Below the pieces are notes generated by a model. That model did no database searches, was not told the origin of the DNA, and was given only the letters and a program-made list of their open reading frames with translations. Shown in pieces: positions 46,411 to 56,319 of a DNA stretch of 64,000 nucleotides. The first letter of the stretch is position 1, and every line of letters starts with the position of its first letter. The DNA lies in assembly GCA_019426215.1 (NCBI GenBank), contig CM033405.1:5805001-5869000 (forward strand). Reading direction: 5' to 3'. Position numbers and translations under genes: made by a program. The DNA comes from Buddleja alternifolia (Eukaryota; Streptophyta; Magnoliopsida; Lamiales; Scrophulariaceae).

Positions 46411-46750
46411 TCATTTTTGTAGTAGTGATGACAAGTTCTAAATACTGCTTGTGTTGTTTCAAATTATGCAAATATCTTTTTACATTGATTTTATGTTAAT
46501 TCTTATTAGTAGTTAGAATTAGTACAATAGAGAAAAAGAAAAGATAGCAAAAAAGAAAAAGAGAATAGTTGGAGAGAGATAAAGATTAAAATGATGAGAA
46601 GTTATAACTAATCCTAAGTAGCGGGGGGGGGCAAAAACAATCCAACTAAATAATTTTGTACATGTGGCATTAGGAGTAATAGTTTGCGAAATTTTTCAAA
46701 TAGTAGAATTGGGAATATTTTTTCTAAGAGTAATATTTTGGAAAAAAACT

Positions 46751-47110
46751 CAAAAGAGGAGAACATGAGAGATGAAAGAGAATGTGATGATTAAAATTAT
46801 AAGAAAAATTAGGAGAGAGAATGTGAAAGAAAAAATAAGAAGAGAAACAATTTATTCATTTTTTCGATGAAACCTAAACGTAAAAGAGTATAAGATAAAA
46901 ATATAGAAAACAGATATGGAGTTGGGACACTGTCAAATTTTACAATATGATAGTTTTATCTAATTGTCCTCCCAAAGTAGTATTGATACTAAAAGGCTGC
47001 AATTGTCCCCAATTGCTAGGGGAAAAAAAAAATAGTAATCGTGTGCCATCAAGTAGCAGGGGTCAAATTTCCAGCATTCAGACAAGTGTGGGGCGGTTGT
47101 GGTGGATAAA
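46751..47110. other. AT-rich region left of the assembly gap
   Basis: No gene is supported. The last 100 bases are less AT-rich and could belong to the retrotransposon on the other side of the gap, but I cannot show it. Confidence 0.4.
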
Positions 47111-47195
47111 NNNNNNNNNNNNNNNNNNNNNNNNNNNNNNNNNNNNNNNNNNNNNNNNNNNNNNNNNNNNNNNNNNNNNNNNNNNNNNNNNNNNN
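47111..47195. other. Assembly gap, 85 Ns
   Basis: Unresolved bases. It falls within the body of a minus-strand LTR retrotransposon whose 5' LTR and gag start are just to the right, so the true missing length may be several kilobases. Confidence 0.99.
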
Positions 47196-47280
47196 CCATC
47201 GAAACTTGTCAATTTTTACTTTTCCATCTTCATCGACAGTGATTTTCGAAACGGACGCTATAACTTGATCTGATACCAGT
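47196..47280 (-). pseudogene. Copia gag start and primer-binding site, cut by the gap
   Basis: On the minus strand the LTR end is followed by TGGTATCAGATC, a tRNA-Met primer site (about 47268-47279), and then a frame reading ASVSKITVDEDGKVKIDKF, a familiar Copia gag opening. The expected ATG is ATA here, so the start codon is lost or another is used. Sequence stops at the Ns. Confidence 0.75.
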
Positions 47281-47750
47281 TGTTAGGAATCATGCGCATA
47301 AAACAGAAACAAAAGTAAATAAAAAAGCAAGAAAAAAGAGACACAAGATTTACGTGGTTGGCTAAGAGAATGCTACGTCCACGGTTGACACTAGAGTTTT
47401 TATTGATTGTATGATGATAAATTACATATTACAAGAGAAGAGTATGTATATATACTCTTGTAGTGTCTTGGAAGACTTATAATCAGATAAGGAAACAAAA
47501 TCCAGCCTTAAATAACTCCAAAAATGCGTCTTTTTACGAGTCTTGGTCAACACGCTAGTCAACACCGCCGGAACACCACGGCATTCAACTCTGAACGCCG
47601 CGGTGATGACCCTACTGCCTTCGAACGCCGCGGCGTTGGAACCTGAACGCCACGGTGATGACTACTGCCTTTGAACGCCGCGGCGTTGGAACCTGAACGC
47701 TGCGGCGATGCCTGTTGTTCCTTCCTTATACTTCAAATCACTCCCAATCA
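47281..47750 (-). repeat. 5' LTR of a minus-strand Copia element
   Basis: Plus-strand ends TGTTAGGAATCATGCG and CACTCCCAATCA give a 470 bp LTR next to the primer site. It is related to the solo LTR at 39222-39798. Sequence beyond 47750 is another Copia element's reverse transcriptase, which fixes the outer edge. It holds a GC-rich tandem repeat. Confidence 0.75.
47575..47712. repeat. GC-rich tandem repeat within the LTR
   Basis: GAACGCCGCGG(T/C)GATGAC, ACTGCCTT(C/T)GAACGCCGCGG and CGTTGGAACCT recur in about 2.5 units of 50-57 bp. Some units have CACGG or TGCGG in place of CGCGG, consistent with loss of methylated CpG. Confidence 0.8.
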
Positions 47751-48434
47751 GTCTACATATCCCATCACTTCCTCTAGTCCATCTTTCTCTGATCCCACTC
47801 TCTATCGTAGTCTAGCCGGTGCTCTCCAATATCTCACTTTCACTCGTCCGGACATCTCTTTCGCCATTCAGCAGCTCTGTCTCTTTATGCATGATCCTCG
47901 TGGCAGTCATATGCTCGCTCTGAAACGTGTTCTTCGGTATCTTCGTGGCACTCTTGCTTACGGTCTTCTTCTTACTCTCGCTCCTCTACCTCTCAGCTCG
48001 TTCTTACTCTGATGCTGACTGGCGGGTGCCCCGACACTCGTCGTTCCACCTCTGGGTATTGTGTCTTCCTTGGTGATAATCTTATTTCATGGTCTTCCAA
48101 ACGCCAACACGTTGTCTCTCGGTCTAGTGCCGAAGCGGAGTACCGCGGTGTCGCCAATGCCGTTGTTGAAACTGCTTGGCTTCGTAATCTTCTTCTCGAG
48201 CTTCATTGTCCTCTTTCCAAGGCCTCCATTGTCTATTGTGATAATATCAGTTATGTCTATCTCTCGTCCAATCCCGTGCAGCACCAACGTACTAAACATG
48301 TTGAATTAGATTTACACTTTGTGCGTGAAAAGGTTACCTTAGGTGAGGTTCGTGTGCTTCACGTTCCTTCATCCCATCAGTATGCAGATATTTTCATCAA
48401 AGGACTACCCTCTTCCTTGTTCATTGATTTTTGA
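47751..48434 (+). pseudogene. Copia reverse transcriptase end and RNase H
   Basis: Starts abruptly inside the reverse transcriptase C-terminal region (YRSLAGALQYLTFTRPDIS; LKRVLRYLRGT), then RNase H with the acidic residues of SDAD, SSAEAEY and CDN, and the terminal QYADIFIKGLP. A frameshift lies near 48000-48030 between ALPL-type sequence and PDTRRSTSGYC. Everything upstream is missing at the junction with the LTR of the minus-strand element, which evidently inserted here. Confidence 0.9.
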
Positions 48435-48479
48435 TCCAATCTCACAGTTCGCAAGCCTCCCGTTTCAACTGCGGGGGAG

Positions 48480-48613
48480 TGTTAGAGTTTATGGTAGTTT
48501 AGGTTTCTTATTATGTTAATGTTATTTATTTCCTTTATTATTCATATTCTTGTAATCTCTATATAAACGTTTCATTAGTGCAATACAATACTAAGGAGAA
48601 TTATATCATAACA
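48480..48613 (+). repeat. 3' LTR of the Copia element
   Basis: Preceded by the purine tract CTGCGGGGGAG. Starts TGTTAGAGTTTATGG and ends ATCATAACA, 134 bp. It contains TCTATATAAAC, a good TATA box. Short LTRs of this size are usual for one group of plant Copia elements. Confidence 0.8.
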
Positions 48614-49239
48614 TCTTCTTCCATTAATGCAGATTCAAGCTTGGAGTTTGCATTGGAGTTTTTATGTTTGATATTCTATTATTGTATTAAAATTGCTATT
48701 GGTAGATTTCAGATTATTCATTGTACCCAAGAAGTAGTTTATCATACAATCAATTAGCAACTTTATAATGAGGGCAATTATTATGTTATGAAAAATGTAT
48801 TCATGCCCTAAAACTAAATCCACAAAATTAATTCAAGTTTCAATAGTTTTCCTACCAGCACACGTACAACTTTTTTTGTGCTTCACATACCAACCACGTC
48901 ATGCAAGGATCTACCGTATGAAAATATTTTTAATTTCAAACCACTAGTCATGCAAGTTGTGTACCAATTGGGTGGGAATTATCTTCACCGCCTGGTTGAC
49001 AACTTCGAGGTTGCATTGAAATTAAATAAGCCGGGTCCCATGTAATTTAGTCACATGAAATTCTAGCCCGAATCGGGGTAAGCTGATTCAAAATTATTAA
49101 ATAGTGAGTAATTTATATTTATTATGTGACTGACACTTATTTTGTGAGTGGCATATGAGATCAATCCATCTCAATTCGAATAAAAATTTTATGTCACTTG
49201 ACCGGAGCATAATAAATCGTCCGAGAGCCCAATAGTTTT
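48614..49239. other. Intergenic region
   Basis: No gene is supported. GAAATTCTAGCCCGAATCGG near 49058 resembles one end of the short MITE family seen at 35757 but is not followed by the rest. Confidence 0.4.
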
Positions 49240-49405
49240 AGTGAAATTTTATGCTGAATTGAGACCATTAATCCCGATCCACTTTTCACTATTGAATTTG
49301 GGGTAATTTAATAAATTAGCCAAATTACACCTCCCCTATTGGGAATCCAATGATGAAAAGTGGACCGAGATCAATGGTCTCGATCCACCATAGAATCACC
49401 CATAG
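49240..49405. mobile_element. Foldback MITE related to 39936-40072
   Basis: The left arm TTTTATGCTGAATTGAGACC... and the inverted right arm (TTCTATGGTGGATCGAGACC...) pair over about 58 bp. The centre carries CCCTATTGGGAATCCAAT, shared with the element at 39936. Confidence 0.7.
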
Positions 49406-50214
49406 TTCTGTGACTATAACTCTACAGTCAGGTCAGTTTTCAAAGTACTTTAACTTCGTTTTTATTTCAACTGTCATTCTTGGAAATATATGGGGAAAAT
49501 GGGTTTATTGATTCTTGTTTGAAAATGATAAACATGGTTGGTTATGTTTTTTAAAAGTTATTGGACTTTATGCTTTGATGATTGATGATGTATGGAAATT
49601 GAGTTAATTAAAAGTTTAATATTAGATAAGATTATATTAGTATATTTATAAGTGGCAAACACAAAAATTGCCTCCATAAAAATAGCACTAGAATATTGAA
49701 AATAGATCTTTAAATATTCCATGATTGTTGAGGTTGAGATTATGTGTTTATATTTCGCCTAACATCACTGTCATCGCGAAAAACACGATTTTTTTTCAAA
49801 CTGATAGATGAGAGAGGAAGAAAAATGGGCGCGATTTATTAAAATTAAATGTAGTTATTTTGAATAATGTGAATAAAAATAAAAATAAAAATGAGATCTT
49901 ACATCTTATAAGGGCAAAATACATATAAACCCCGTATTATATCGAATTAGGCACCTACCCCATGAGAAAAATAATTATAAAAAAAGTACGTTTTTTTAAA
50001 TTATACAGACCGCCCCCCTCCGAGCATTTTTGCTTGCAATCTTTTGTGTAGAGATTAAAATATCTTTATTCTTATAAGGTATTTATAATATATTTTTTCT
50101 ATTTTGTTTTGTTAATTATTTTCTTTTTTTAAAACTTTTTTTCTTTTTTATCTTCTCCCCCAAAACTAAAATCCTAATATTTGCTCTCTCCCCCATTTCC
50201 ATCACCACGACCAC

Positions 50215-50245
<31 letters not shown>

Positions 50246-50711
50246 AATTATTGGTATATAAGTTTTTTAATCAATTTAAAATTATTAAAATATATATTTA
50301 TAAAAATATTAAATATCTAATATGAACTATGGATCTATATTAAGATCAACGATTTAGCCAAATTTATTTATTTATTTATTTTTTTGTTTAGGCCAAGATT
50401 TTCCACCAACCAGACGTCAGAGACTAATCCCTTCGAGGCGTAGAGATCACCGAAATATATTTTGCCTCTCCCAACAAAATTTTCTCCATACACACAGCCA
50501 GATATCGAAGCCTAGATAACATGCTTAAAAAACCCAATTATCTACAAACTGTGCTGAACTTTATTGATATTTATCCAAATTAATAGCTTAAACTAAACAA
50601 GTCGGACAAGTGGGACATGGACTACCAAAGAACTTAAACTAGACAAGTTGTGCACAGATACACTAATTAAATAAACTGAGATAAGTTGTCCGCAATATAT
50701 CAAGAATTCAA
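49406..50711. other. Intergenic AT-rich region
   Basis: No gene is supported. A TA microsatellite lies at about 50215-50243. The 3' UTR of KAI2 must lie just left of 50856, beyond the MITE. Confidence 0.45.
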
Positions 50712-50845
50712 GGGGAAATTCTAGTCCGCTCATTCGGCCAAACTCATATGTATTTTTTAGATTAACTTATCAATTATATGACAAGTGTAATACACTCTCC
50801 TTGTGAAATACACTTGGGTACTGCCAAACCGGATCTGGATTAGAA
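50712..50845 (+). mobile_element. Short MITE, GGAAATTCTAGC family (copy 3), at the KAI2 3' end
   Basis: GGGGAAATTCTAGTCCGCTC, ATATGTATTTTTTAGATTAA, CAATTATATGACAAGTGTAA, AATACACTTGGGT and a decayed right end GGATTAGAATT follow the order of the copy in the PRK intron. It ends 10 bases from the KAI2 stop codon, so it probably forms part of the 3' UTR. Confidence 0.75.
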
Positions 50846-50855
50846 TTAAGTATTT

Positions 50856-52445
50856 TCAAGCATCCACAATATCATGGTTTATATGTCGAATCAGCACCGG
50901 AATCGTGATCTCCGGCGAACTAAGCTGCGGCAGGTGACCTTCAGTTGACATCACCTCGACGATAGACTTTCCTGCGATATTCTGGTGGAGGTACTCCGCC
51001 ACCGACACGGGTACCGCCAAATCCTTAGAGCTCTGAATGATATGGCACGGCACAGTCACGCGCGCTAGAAATTGCCTCAAATCGAACGTGAATATTGTAC
51101 GAAACACGCTCAACGATATGTCTGGTCTCATGTTGAACAATGTCCGGCTAAATTCTTGCACCGCCACCGAGTCCAAATCTCCGCCTACCGCTAGTGGCGC
51201 AAATCCCACGATCCACGACTTGTAGTTCGATTCTATCGCGTGGCACAGCTGATTGATATCTTCTTGCTCGAATCCTCCGTAGTAATCGTGCGTATTTATA
51301 AATCTAATAGCAAATTTCAATTAAATTCAATGAACAACTACACATAGGCCCCCTCAATTATATTGTGAAATTACCAAAAATACTTCTCACGTTTTAAAAA
51401 TTACATAAAATTCTCCTCATCTAAAATATTTTTTATAATTTTACGTCGTGTATTTAAAAATTCTTATAATTTTAACTATGCAAACTTTATAAATAGACCC
51501 ATTGAAGAGGCATGACAATACACAATAAGTGAAAAGTGTGGTAAAATTCTAATTTTAGTCCCATAAAATCTCGCTAGTTTTAGTTCCAAACTTTACGGGA
51601 CTCTAAAAAATATCCCAATAATTTGAACAGTTATAATGTTAGTTCTTTTTTTAAACAATATCAGTCGCATACTTTATTTTGCATTTTAAAAATTGCATTG
51701 TGCCCCCTGAACTATACAAAATTTATTAAACACCCTCCTAAACAAATATTAATGGGCACTTATCCCCTGAAAAATTAAGTGAAATAAAAATATGTTTAGG
51801 GCGTTGTTCAATATATTTTGTATAATTCATGGGGCAAAATGCAATTTCTAAAATGTAAAATAAAATATGGAACTAATGTAGTTTAAAATAAAGACTAATA
51901 TTACAATTTTTTCAAATTATTGGGAGATTTTCTAAAATTCCGACCAGTATTTATGGGACTAAAATTAAAATTTTGCCTGAAAAATGTTTTTGGTAATCAC
52001 ACGATAAGTGAGTTTCCCCTAAATTCAAATCCACTTAGACAAAATCACAAACAAGTTGTGTACTTGCAGTAACTTACCTAGGGGAAGCAGAGATCATTAT
52101 GAGCTTATGGAAAAGATCGGGGCGGAAGATGGAGGCGATGACGCCGGTCATGGAGGCCAAGGAGTGGCCGACGTAAATGCAATTATCGACGTTGAATTCC
52201 TCTAGAATGGCTAGCAAATCGTAGGCGTAGCCTTCGAGTGTGGCGTAGCGATCGAAATCGAAGTAGTCAGGGTTGGTGGTGCCAGCGCCCATGTTGTCGT
52301 AGAGTATGACTCTGTATTCGCCGACGAGGTGAGGAACTAAGTGCTTCCACACCGATTGATCGGTGCCGAAGCCATGGCCGAGGACTACGGTTTTCTCGCC
52401 GGACCCCAGGACTTGAACGTTGTGAGCTTCTTTAACTGCGCCCAT
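50856..52445 (-). CDS. KAI2: KAI2/HTL karrikin-receptor alpha/beta-hydrolase
   Basis: Nuclear/cytosolic receptor hydrolase that perceives karrikins and an unknown endogenous ligand and signals with MAX2 to SMAX1-type repressors; paralogues in some lineages respond to strigolactones. Exon 1 is 52078-52445 (ATG 52445) and exon 2 50856-51303; GT-AG intron of 774 bp, joining within the Arg123 codon. The product is 271 residues, one more than Arabidopsis KAI2. The catalytic triad Ser95 (GHSLA), Asp217 (KDLAVP) and His246 (EGHLPQL) is intact, as is the [10 protein letters not shown] oxyanion region. Phe26, Phe134, Phe157, Phe174 and Phe194 remain, as in conserved KAI2 rather than D14. Differences from remembered Arabidopsis KAI2 include V96L, S97A, A98S, Y124F, G190F and Q191R. 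The intron holds a MITE with another insertion in it. Family call is firm; ligand preference is unknown. Confidence 0.95.
51331..52019. mobile_element. Mutator-like MITE with nested insertion in the KAI2 intron
   Basis: Perfect 9 bp target duplication TAAATTCAA (51322-51330 and 52020-52028). The ends are decayed but keep the family phrases (ACACATAGGCCCCCTCAATT and TTGTGAAATTACCAAAAA on the left; TTTTTGGTAATCACACGATA on the right). From about 51550 to 51980 a second foldback, starting TTCTAATTTTAGTCCCATAA and inverted at the right, is inserted. It lies 26 bp from the 3' splice site and 49 bp from the 5' splice site. Confidence 0.85.
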
Positions 52446-54620
52446 CTTTGGTTTATTTTCAGAGGACTTTTGCTTTTGCTTTCTTCTTTGAATCTTAGTA
52501 TGTGTCTATAAATATATACACATATATATATATATATGTGGAGTAATGTCATTTGTGGCCTACAAGTTTTGACTTGTTGGATGGAGGGGGCGGTGGCCGA
52601 TCACATTAAAGTGATTATACGACTTTCATATATGCTCACGGGAAAATTCTACATTGGATCGAATTTAATAATTTTAGTGTTTATATTTTTCAAACAATAA
52701 AATCTTAATGTATTATGTATGTTCTCTATATATATATTTTTATGTGAGAGAAATAGATACAGAATTTATATCGAATTATTGAATTCGTTCTAATATAAAA
52801 TTACCCCAAATTTGTACTTTTTTGTATTGCTGGTAATGCTTTATTTTTAATGTTTCTATTTAAATTTTATTGAAAATGCGAAATTGATTATTTCTTGTTG
52901 AAGTATTATGAGTTCGTCCATGGTGATTCATCATTTTTCTCACACTGAATTCTCTATTTAGATTTGTGTTTCTATCACCTGTTTTATTTACTTATATGAA
53001 TGTTAAATATATAAAATTCAGATAACATGTGTTTAAGAAATTTATACAAGTGACATGTATGTATAAATAACTGAAATAGGGAGATCAAACACAAATAGTA
53101 ATAAAGGATTTGAACTGCATTTTTCTTTAATATTTACTTCTTGCGAAAAGTTTTCTATATCATTACATTTTGGTGGAAAAGTGTAATTCCCCATGTTTCC
53201 AAATAGTAAATTAGTCATTTTACATTTTGTTCATCAGATTTGACAATGTACTCATTGTCCTCGGTCTTGATCAAGTTTTACTCTGGATTCTATTATCTTA
53301 TGTGATTATACTGATTTGTGTGATATAGATGTGCTCTAATTGATCTTTTAGATGCGTTCATGTTAAAATTTGAGGAGCATAAGTTTCCTTTGTAATTAGG
53401 TTAAGGCGATATCCAATAAAATTTTAGGGACCAAAATGAAAATAGCAAAAGGAAAAAAGTTTAAGGACTAAACTGAATGTGTCATGTATTTTTAAGTATT
53501 AATATTTTAGGTACTGGATTGGAAGGGATTTATAACATTCTGGACTAAACTGTAAGTTTCATCGAGTTGTGGGTCAAATTGAAAATATCTAAAAGTAGAT
53601 GGACTGAGTTATAATTTATCTAAAGTCCATAAATAAAAGAGATCTAGATGAACTGAAGCATGACACGGCTCACAAGGGCTGCCACTTGTCAATCTTGAAA
53701 ACATGCCACCTTTCGTATTATCTATACATACATAGGTATAACATGTATAATAAAAATATATATACACAAATATTCATTTCTTTCTCACTCACGCCAGGTA
53801 CGTCCTCTCTCTCCTCTCTCTAATTAAATTTAATTGTGGTTCTATTCTTTGTTAATTTGTTAGTTTAACTAAATATTTATTTACGTGATGCTACCGATGC
53901 ATTAGTTTTATAACTATTAGCTAAGGAAATATAGTGAATACCTAAGGAGTTATATTGATTCCTTGTCTTTGTGAAAGGTATAAAACCGTTTAATTAACAT
54001 CAAATGTTAAGCTTAATTAAGGATTGAACAGTGGTTAAATTAAAATTACGACTGCTAATTGTTGGTTAAGATATTCTGCTAGTGGGATGTAGAATTGTAG
54101 ATATTTAATTAACTTGGTAAGTCCTCATAAGTGAGAAAATTAGGATCTAGAGAGCTTAATCAAAGTTTCAGGAACTAATTAATCGAACAAATGGAAATGA
54201 ATATCCGACTTTTACTTCTTGTCTCATTTGGTGTATGCGACTCGTTGGGGGTAGTAATTATGTCTAAATCTAACGAGAAAACAATCATAATTGGGCATTC
54301 TTTAACCTATAAGATGTGAAATGATTCTTCGATAATCTAAGTGAACTAGGAAAAATTTAGCTAATAAATATCTTCAATATTGAATAATCCATGTAATTAA
54401 CTATCAGATACGCAAATTGTCCATGTTACTAGTAAACGATGGTTGTTGAATAATGTCCGTCGGGTTCAATTTGAAATGGATATCTCTAAATTATCAATAA
54501 AATAATTGTGCTAATCAACTGCGATATTTATCCGTGTGAAATACATATTAGATTGTTTATATATTTGCTAAACCAATAATTGTTACTGTTGAGCGGGTCC
54601 GCCTATAATACAATTTAATT
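52446..54620. other. KAI2 upstream region and intergenic sequence
   Basis: The first 100 bases upstream of KAI2 include a TATATATTTATAG stretch (about 52503-52516 on the minus strand) that could serve as TATA box, next to a TA/TG microsatellite. Otherwise no gene is seen. TTCATTTCTTTCTCACTCAC and a CT-rich run near 53775-53825 look like a plant 5' leader, but no coding exon follows. Confidence 0.4.
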
Positions 54621-55749
54621 GGGTTTATTGCAATTTAGCTCCCTGTAAAATTCGTATATAGCAAAAAAACTCCCTATGAAAAAACAATAGGCAATTTAAC
54701 TCCCTGTGTTTTTCGGAATGAAGCACACTGCCTCCCCGCAGATTTTACACTTTAAAGTTTTTTTGGATGGACAAAAATATCCTCGTAGGCGGACAGCTGT
54801 GCGCGTTTTCGCGAGAAAATTCATAACTCATTGTTGAAAGCTCGGATTCATGAACTGTTTTCTTCTCATGAAACTAGACACATAGAGCTATCCAAACATA
54901 TATCGCAAATAATCAGGAGACATCTAGAACAAAGCAGTTTTGTATTCAAAACTAGCTAAAAATATGTCGGCTATGCAGATAGCTGTGCGCGTCTTCACGA
55001 GAAAATTCATAACTCATTGTTGAAATCTCGGATTCATGAACCGTTTACTTCCTATGAAATTAGACACATAGGGCTATCCACGCATATATCGCACATAATC
55101 AGGAAACATTTAGAACAAAGCAGTTTTGTATTCAAAGCTAGCTAAAAATATGTCGGCTGTGCAGATAGCTGTGCGCATCTTCACGAGAAAATTCATAACT
55201 CATTGTTGAAAGCTCGGATTCATGAACCGTTTTATTCCCATGAAACTAGACACATAGATCTATCCACGTATATATCGTACATAATCAAGAGACATCTAGA
55301 ACAAATCAGTTTTGTATTCAAAGCTAACTAAAAATATGTCGGCTGTGCAGATAGCTGTGCGCGTCTTCACGAGAAAATTCATAACTCATTGTTGAAAGCT
55401 CGGATTCATGAACTGTTTTCTTTCCATGAAACTAGACACATAGGGCTATCCATGCATATATTGTACATAATCAGGAGACGTCTAGAACAAAACAGTTTTG
55501 TATTCAAATATAAGGGGGGGGGGGGGGCCAAATATAAGGTAATTAAGGCTTTTTATAAAAAAAAATGGGCAAAATGGACTTTAAACAACAAAAACAGCAT
55601 GCAAAGTCTCAGTTTTGGCGCGTGGGGCGCGTGGGGAGTTTTTTTTCTTCATTCCGAAAAACACAGGGAGCTAAATTGCTTATTGTTTTTTCACAGGAAG
55701 TTTTTTTGCTATATACGAATTTCACAGTGAGCTAAATTGCAATAAACCC
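54621..55749. mobile_element. MULE-type element with 105 bp terminal inverted repeats carrying a satellite-like array
   Basis: The left end GGGTTTATTGCAATTTAGCT and the inverted right end GGGTTTATTGCAATTTAGCT are identical at first and stay paired for about 105 bp with few mismatches. Flanks are the perfect 10-mer CAATTTAATT (54611-54620 and 55750-55759), read as a 9 bp duplication plus one chance base. Long TIRs and a 9 bp duplication indicate Mutator. There is no transposase. Most of the interior is four tandem 186 bp units; a 15-G run is at about 55514-55528. Confidence 0.85.
54795..55538 (+). repeat. Tandem array, exact 186 bp period, four units
   Basis: AGCTGTGCGCG recurs at 54795, 54981, 55167 and 55353, each 186 bp apart. 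Units contain GAGAAAATTCATAACTCATT, GCTCGGATTCATGAAC, CTAGACACATAG, GCTATCCA, ATAATCAGGAGACATCTAGA and AAAATATGTCGGCT. They differ from one another by a few bases, so the array is younger than its relative at 10437-11345. Confidence 0.92.
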
Positions 55750-56319
55750 CAATTTAATTTGTTAAATATGTTTAATAGCTCTATTAGTTATAATTAACGA
55801 ATAAATGATAAGGAAGGATAAAAGATGTGTTCGTAAAGCGTCTACCGTTGGGGAAAAGGTTGAAATGATACAAGCATGTGTAAACGGGTAATTAGGCAGG
55901 TATGTGAACATATATGTATGACACGCGTACTTGTTTTTAGGTACACATGGGTACCACATGAGATCCTTTAACAGCTATGGATTTGTGAGACTAATTTGAG
56001 AATAAATCGACCTCCACAACAATCGCTTCTATCCGTGAGTACTTTATTATTAGTTTATCGTATTCTGCAATATTTAGTGTCATCGTTATTTATATGGACA
56101 TGATCATTTCATAAATGTAATTGAAGTAAATTGTTGAACATGCTTATGTGATGTGATAATTAAAGTATATGCTATCTCTGTATGTAATTGTGAGTACCAC
56201 TTAAACTTACATAAGTAATTTATTTGCAAAACCCGAGGAATAGATACATATTGCTTGCAATTGAAATAATCATGGAAAAGGTTATTTGGTCATGTTAATT
56301 ATTCTATCATGGGCACCAA
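55750..56319. other. Region between the MULE and the LTR remnant
   Basis: No gene is supported. The MULE target site and this stretch may both be part of the larger Gypsy-type LTR, whose left end I could not place. Confidence 0.35.

Larger units (their letters stand above)
41689..46427 (+). mobile_element. CACTA (En/Spm) transposon, internally deleted
   Basis: Perfect terminal inverted repeats CACTACTACAAAAATG / CATTTTTGTAGTAGTG and perfect 3 bp target duplication ATG (41686-41688 and 46428-46430). Both ends carry arrays of CTATTACAGCGGTT motifs in both orientations. Inside are remnants of a TNP2-type transposase (43522-44517) and a Ulp1-like protease domain (44556-45702). At 4739 bp it is shorter than intact relatives and lacks the transposase catalytic part, so it would need help in trans. 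Confidence 0.95.
40805..46750. mobile_element. MULE-like element with long terminal inverted repeats, split by a CACTA insertion
   Basis: The left end (AGTTTATTTCCAAAACATTA) and the inverted right end (AGTTTTTTTCCAAAATATTA) pair over more than 100 bp, through AGAAAAAATAATTC, TTACTCTTAGTGCCACATGT and their partners. Flanking 9-mers GAAAAGAAG and CAAAAGAGG agree at 7 of 9. Without the nested CACTA element it would be about 1.2 kb and non-coding. Confidence 0.65.

Noticed and set aside
50856..52445. Strigolactone receptor D14
   Set aside because: Length, the [10 protein letters not shown] start, the retained pocket phenylalanines and overall wording match KAI2; D14 has different N-terminal and pocket residues.
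50856..52445. Parasitic-plant type divergent KAI2d
   Set aside because: Bulky residues at 134, 157, 174 and 194 are kept, whereas divergent strigolactone-sensing copies usually have smaller ones; not excluded without a tree.
53741..53830. Promoter and 5' leader of a gene
   Set aside because: TATA-like and CT-rich sequences are present but no coding exon follows within several kilobases.
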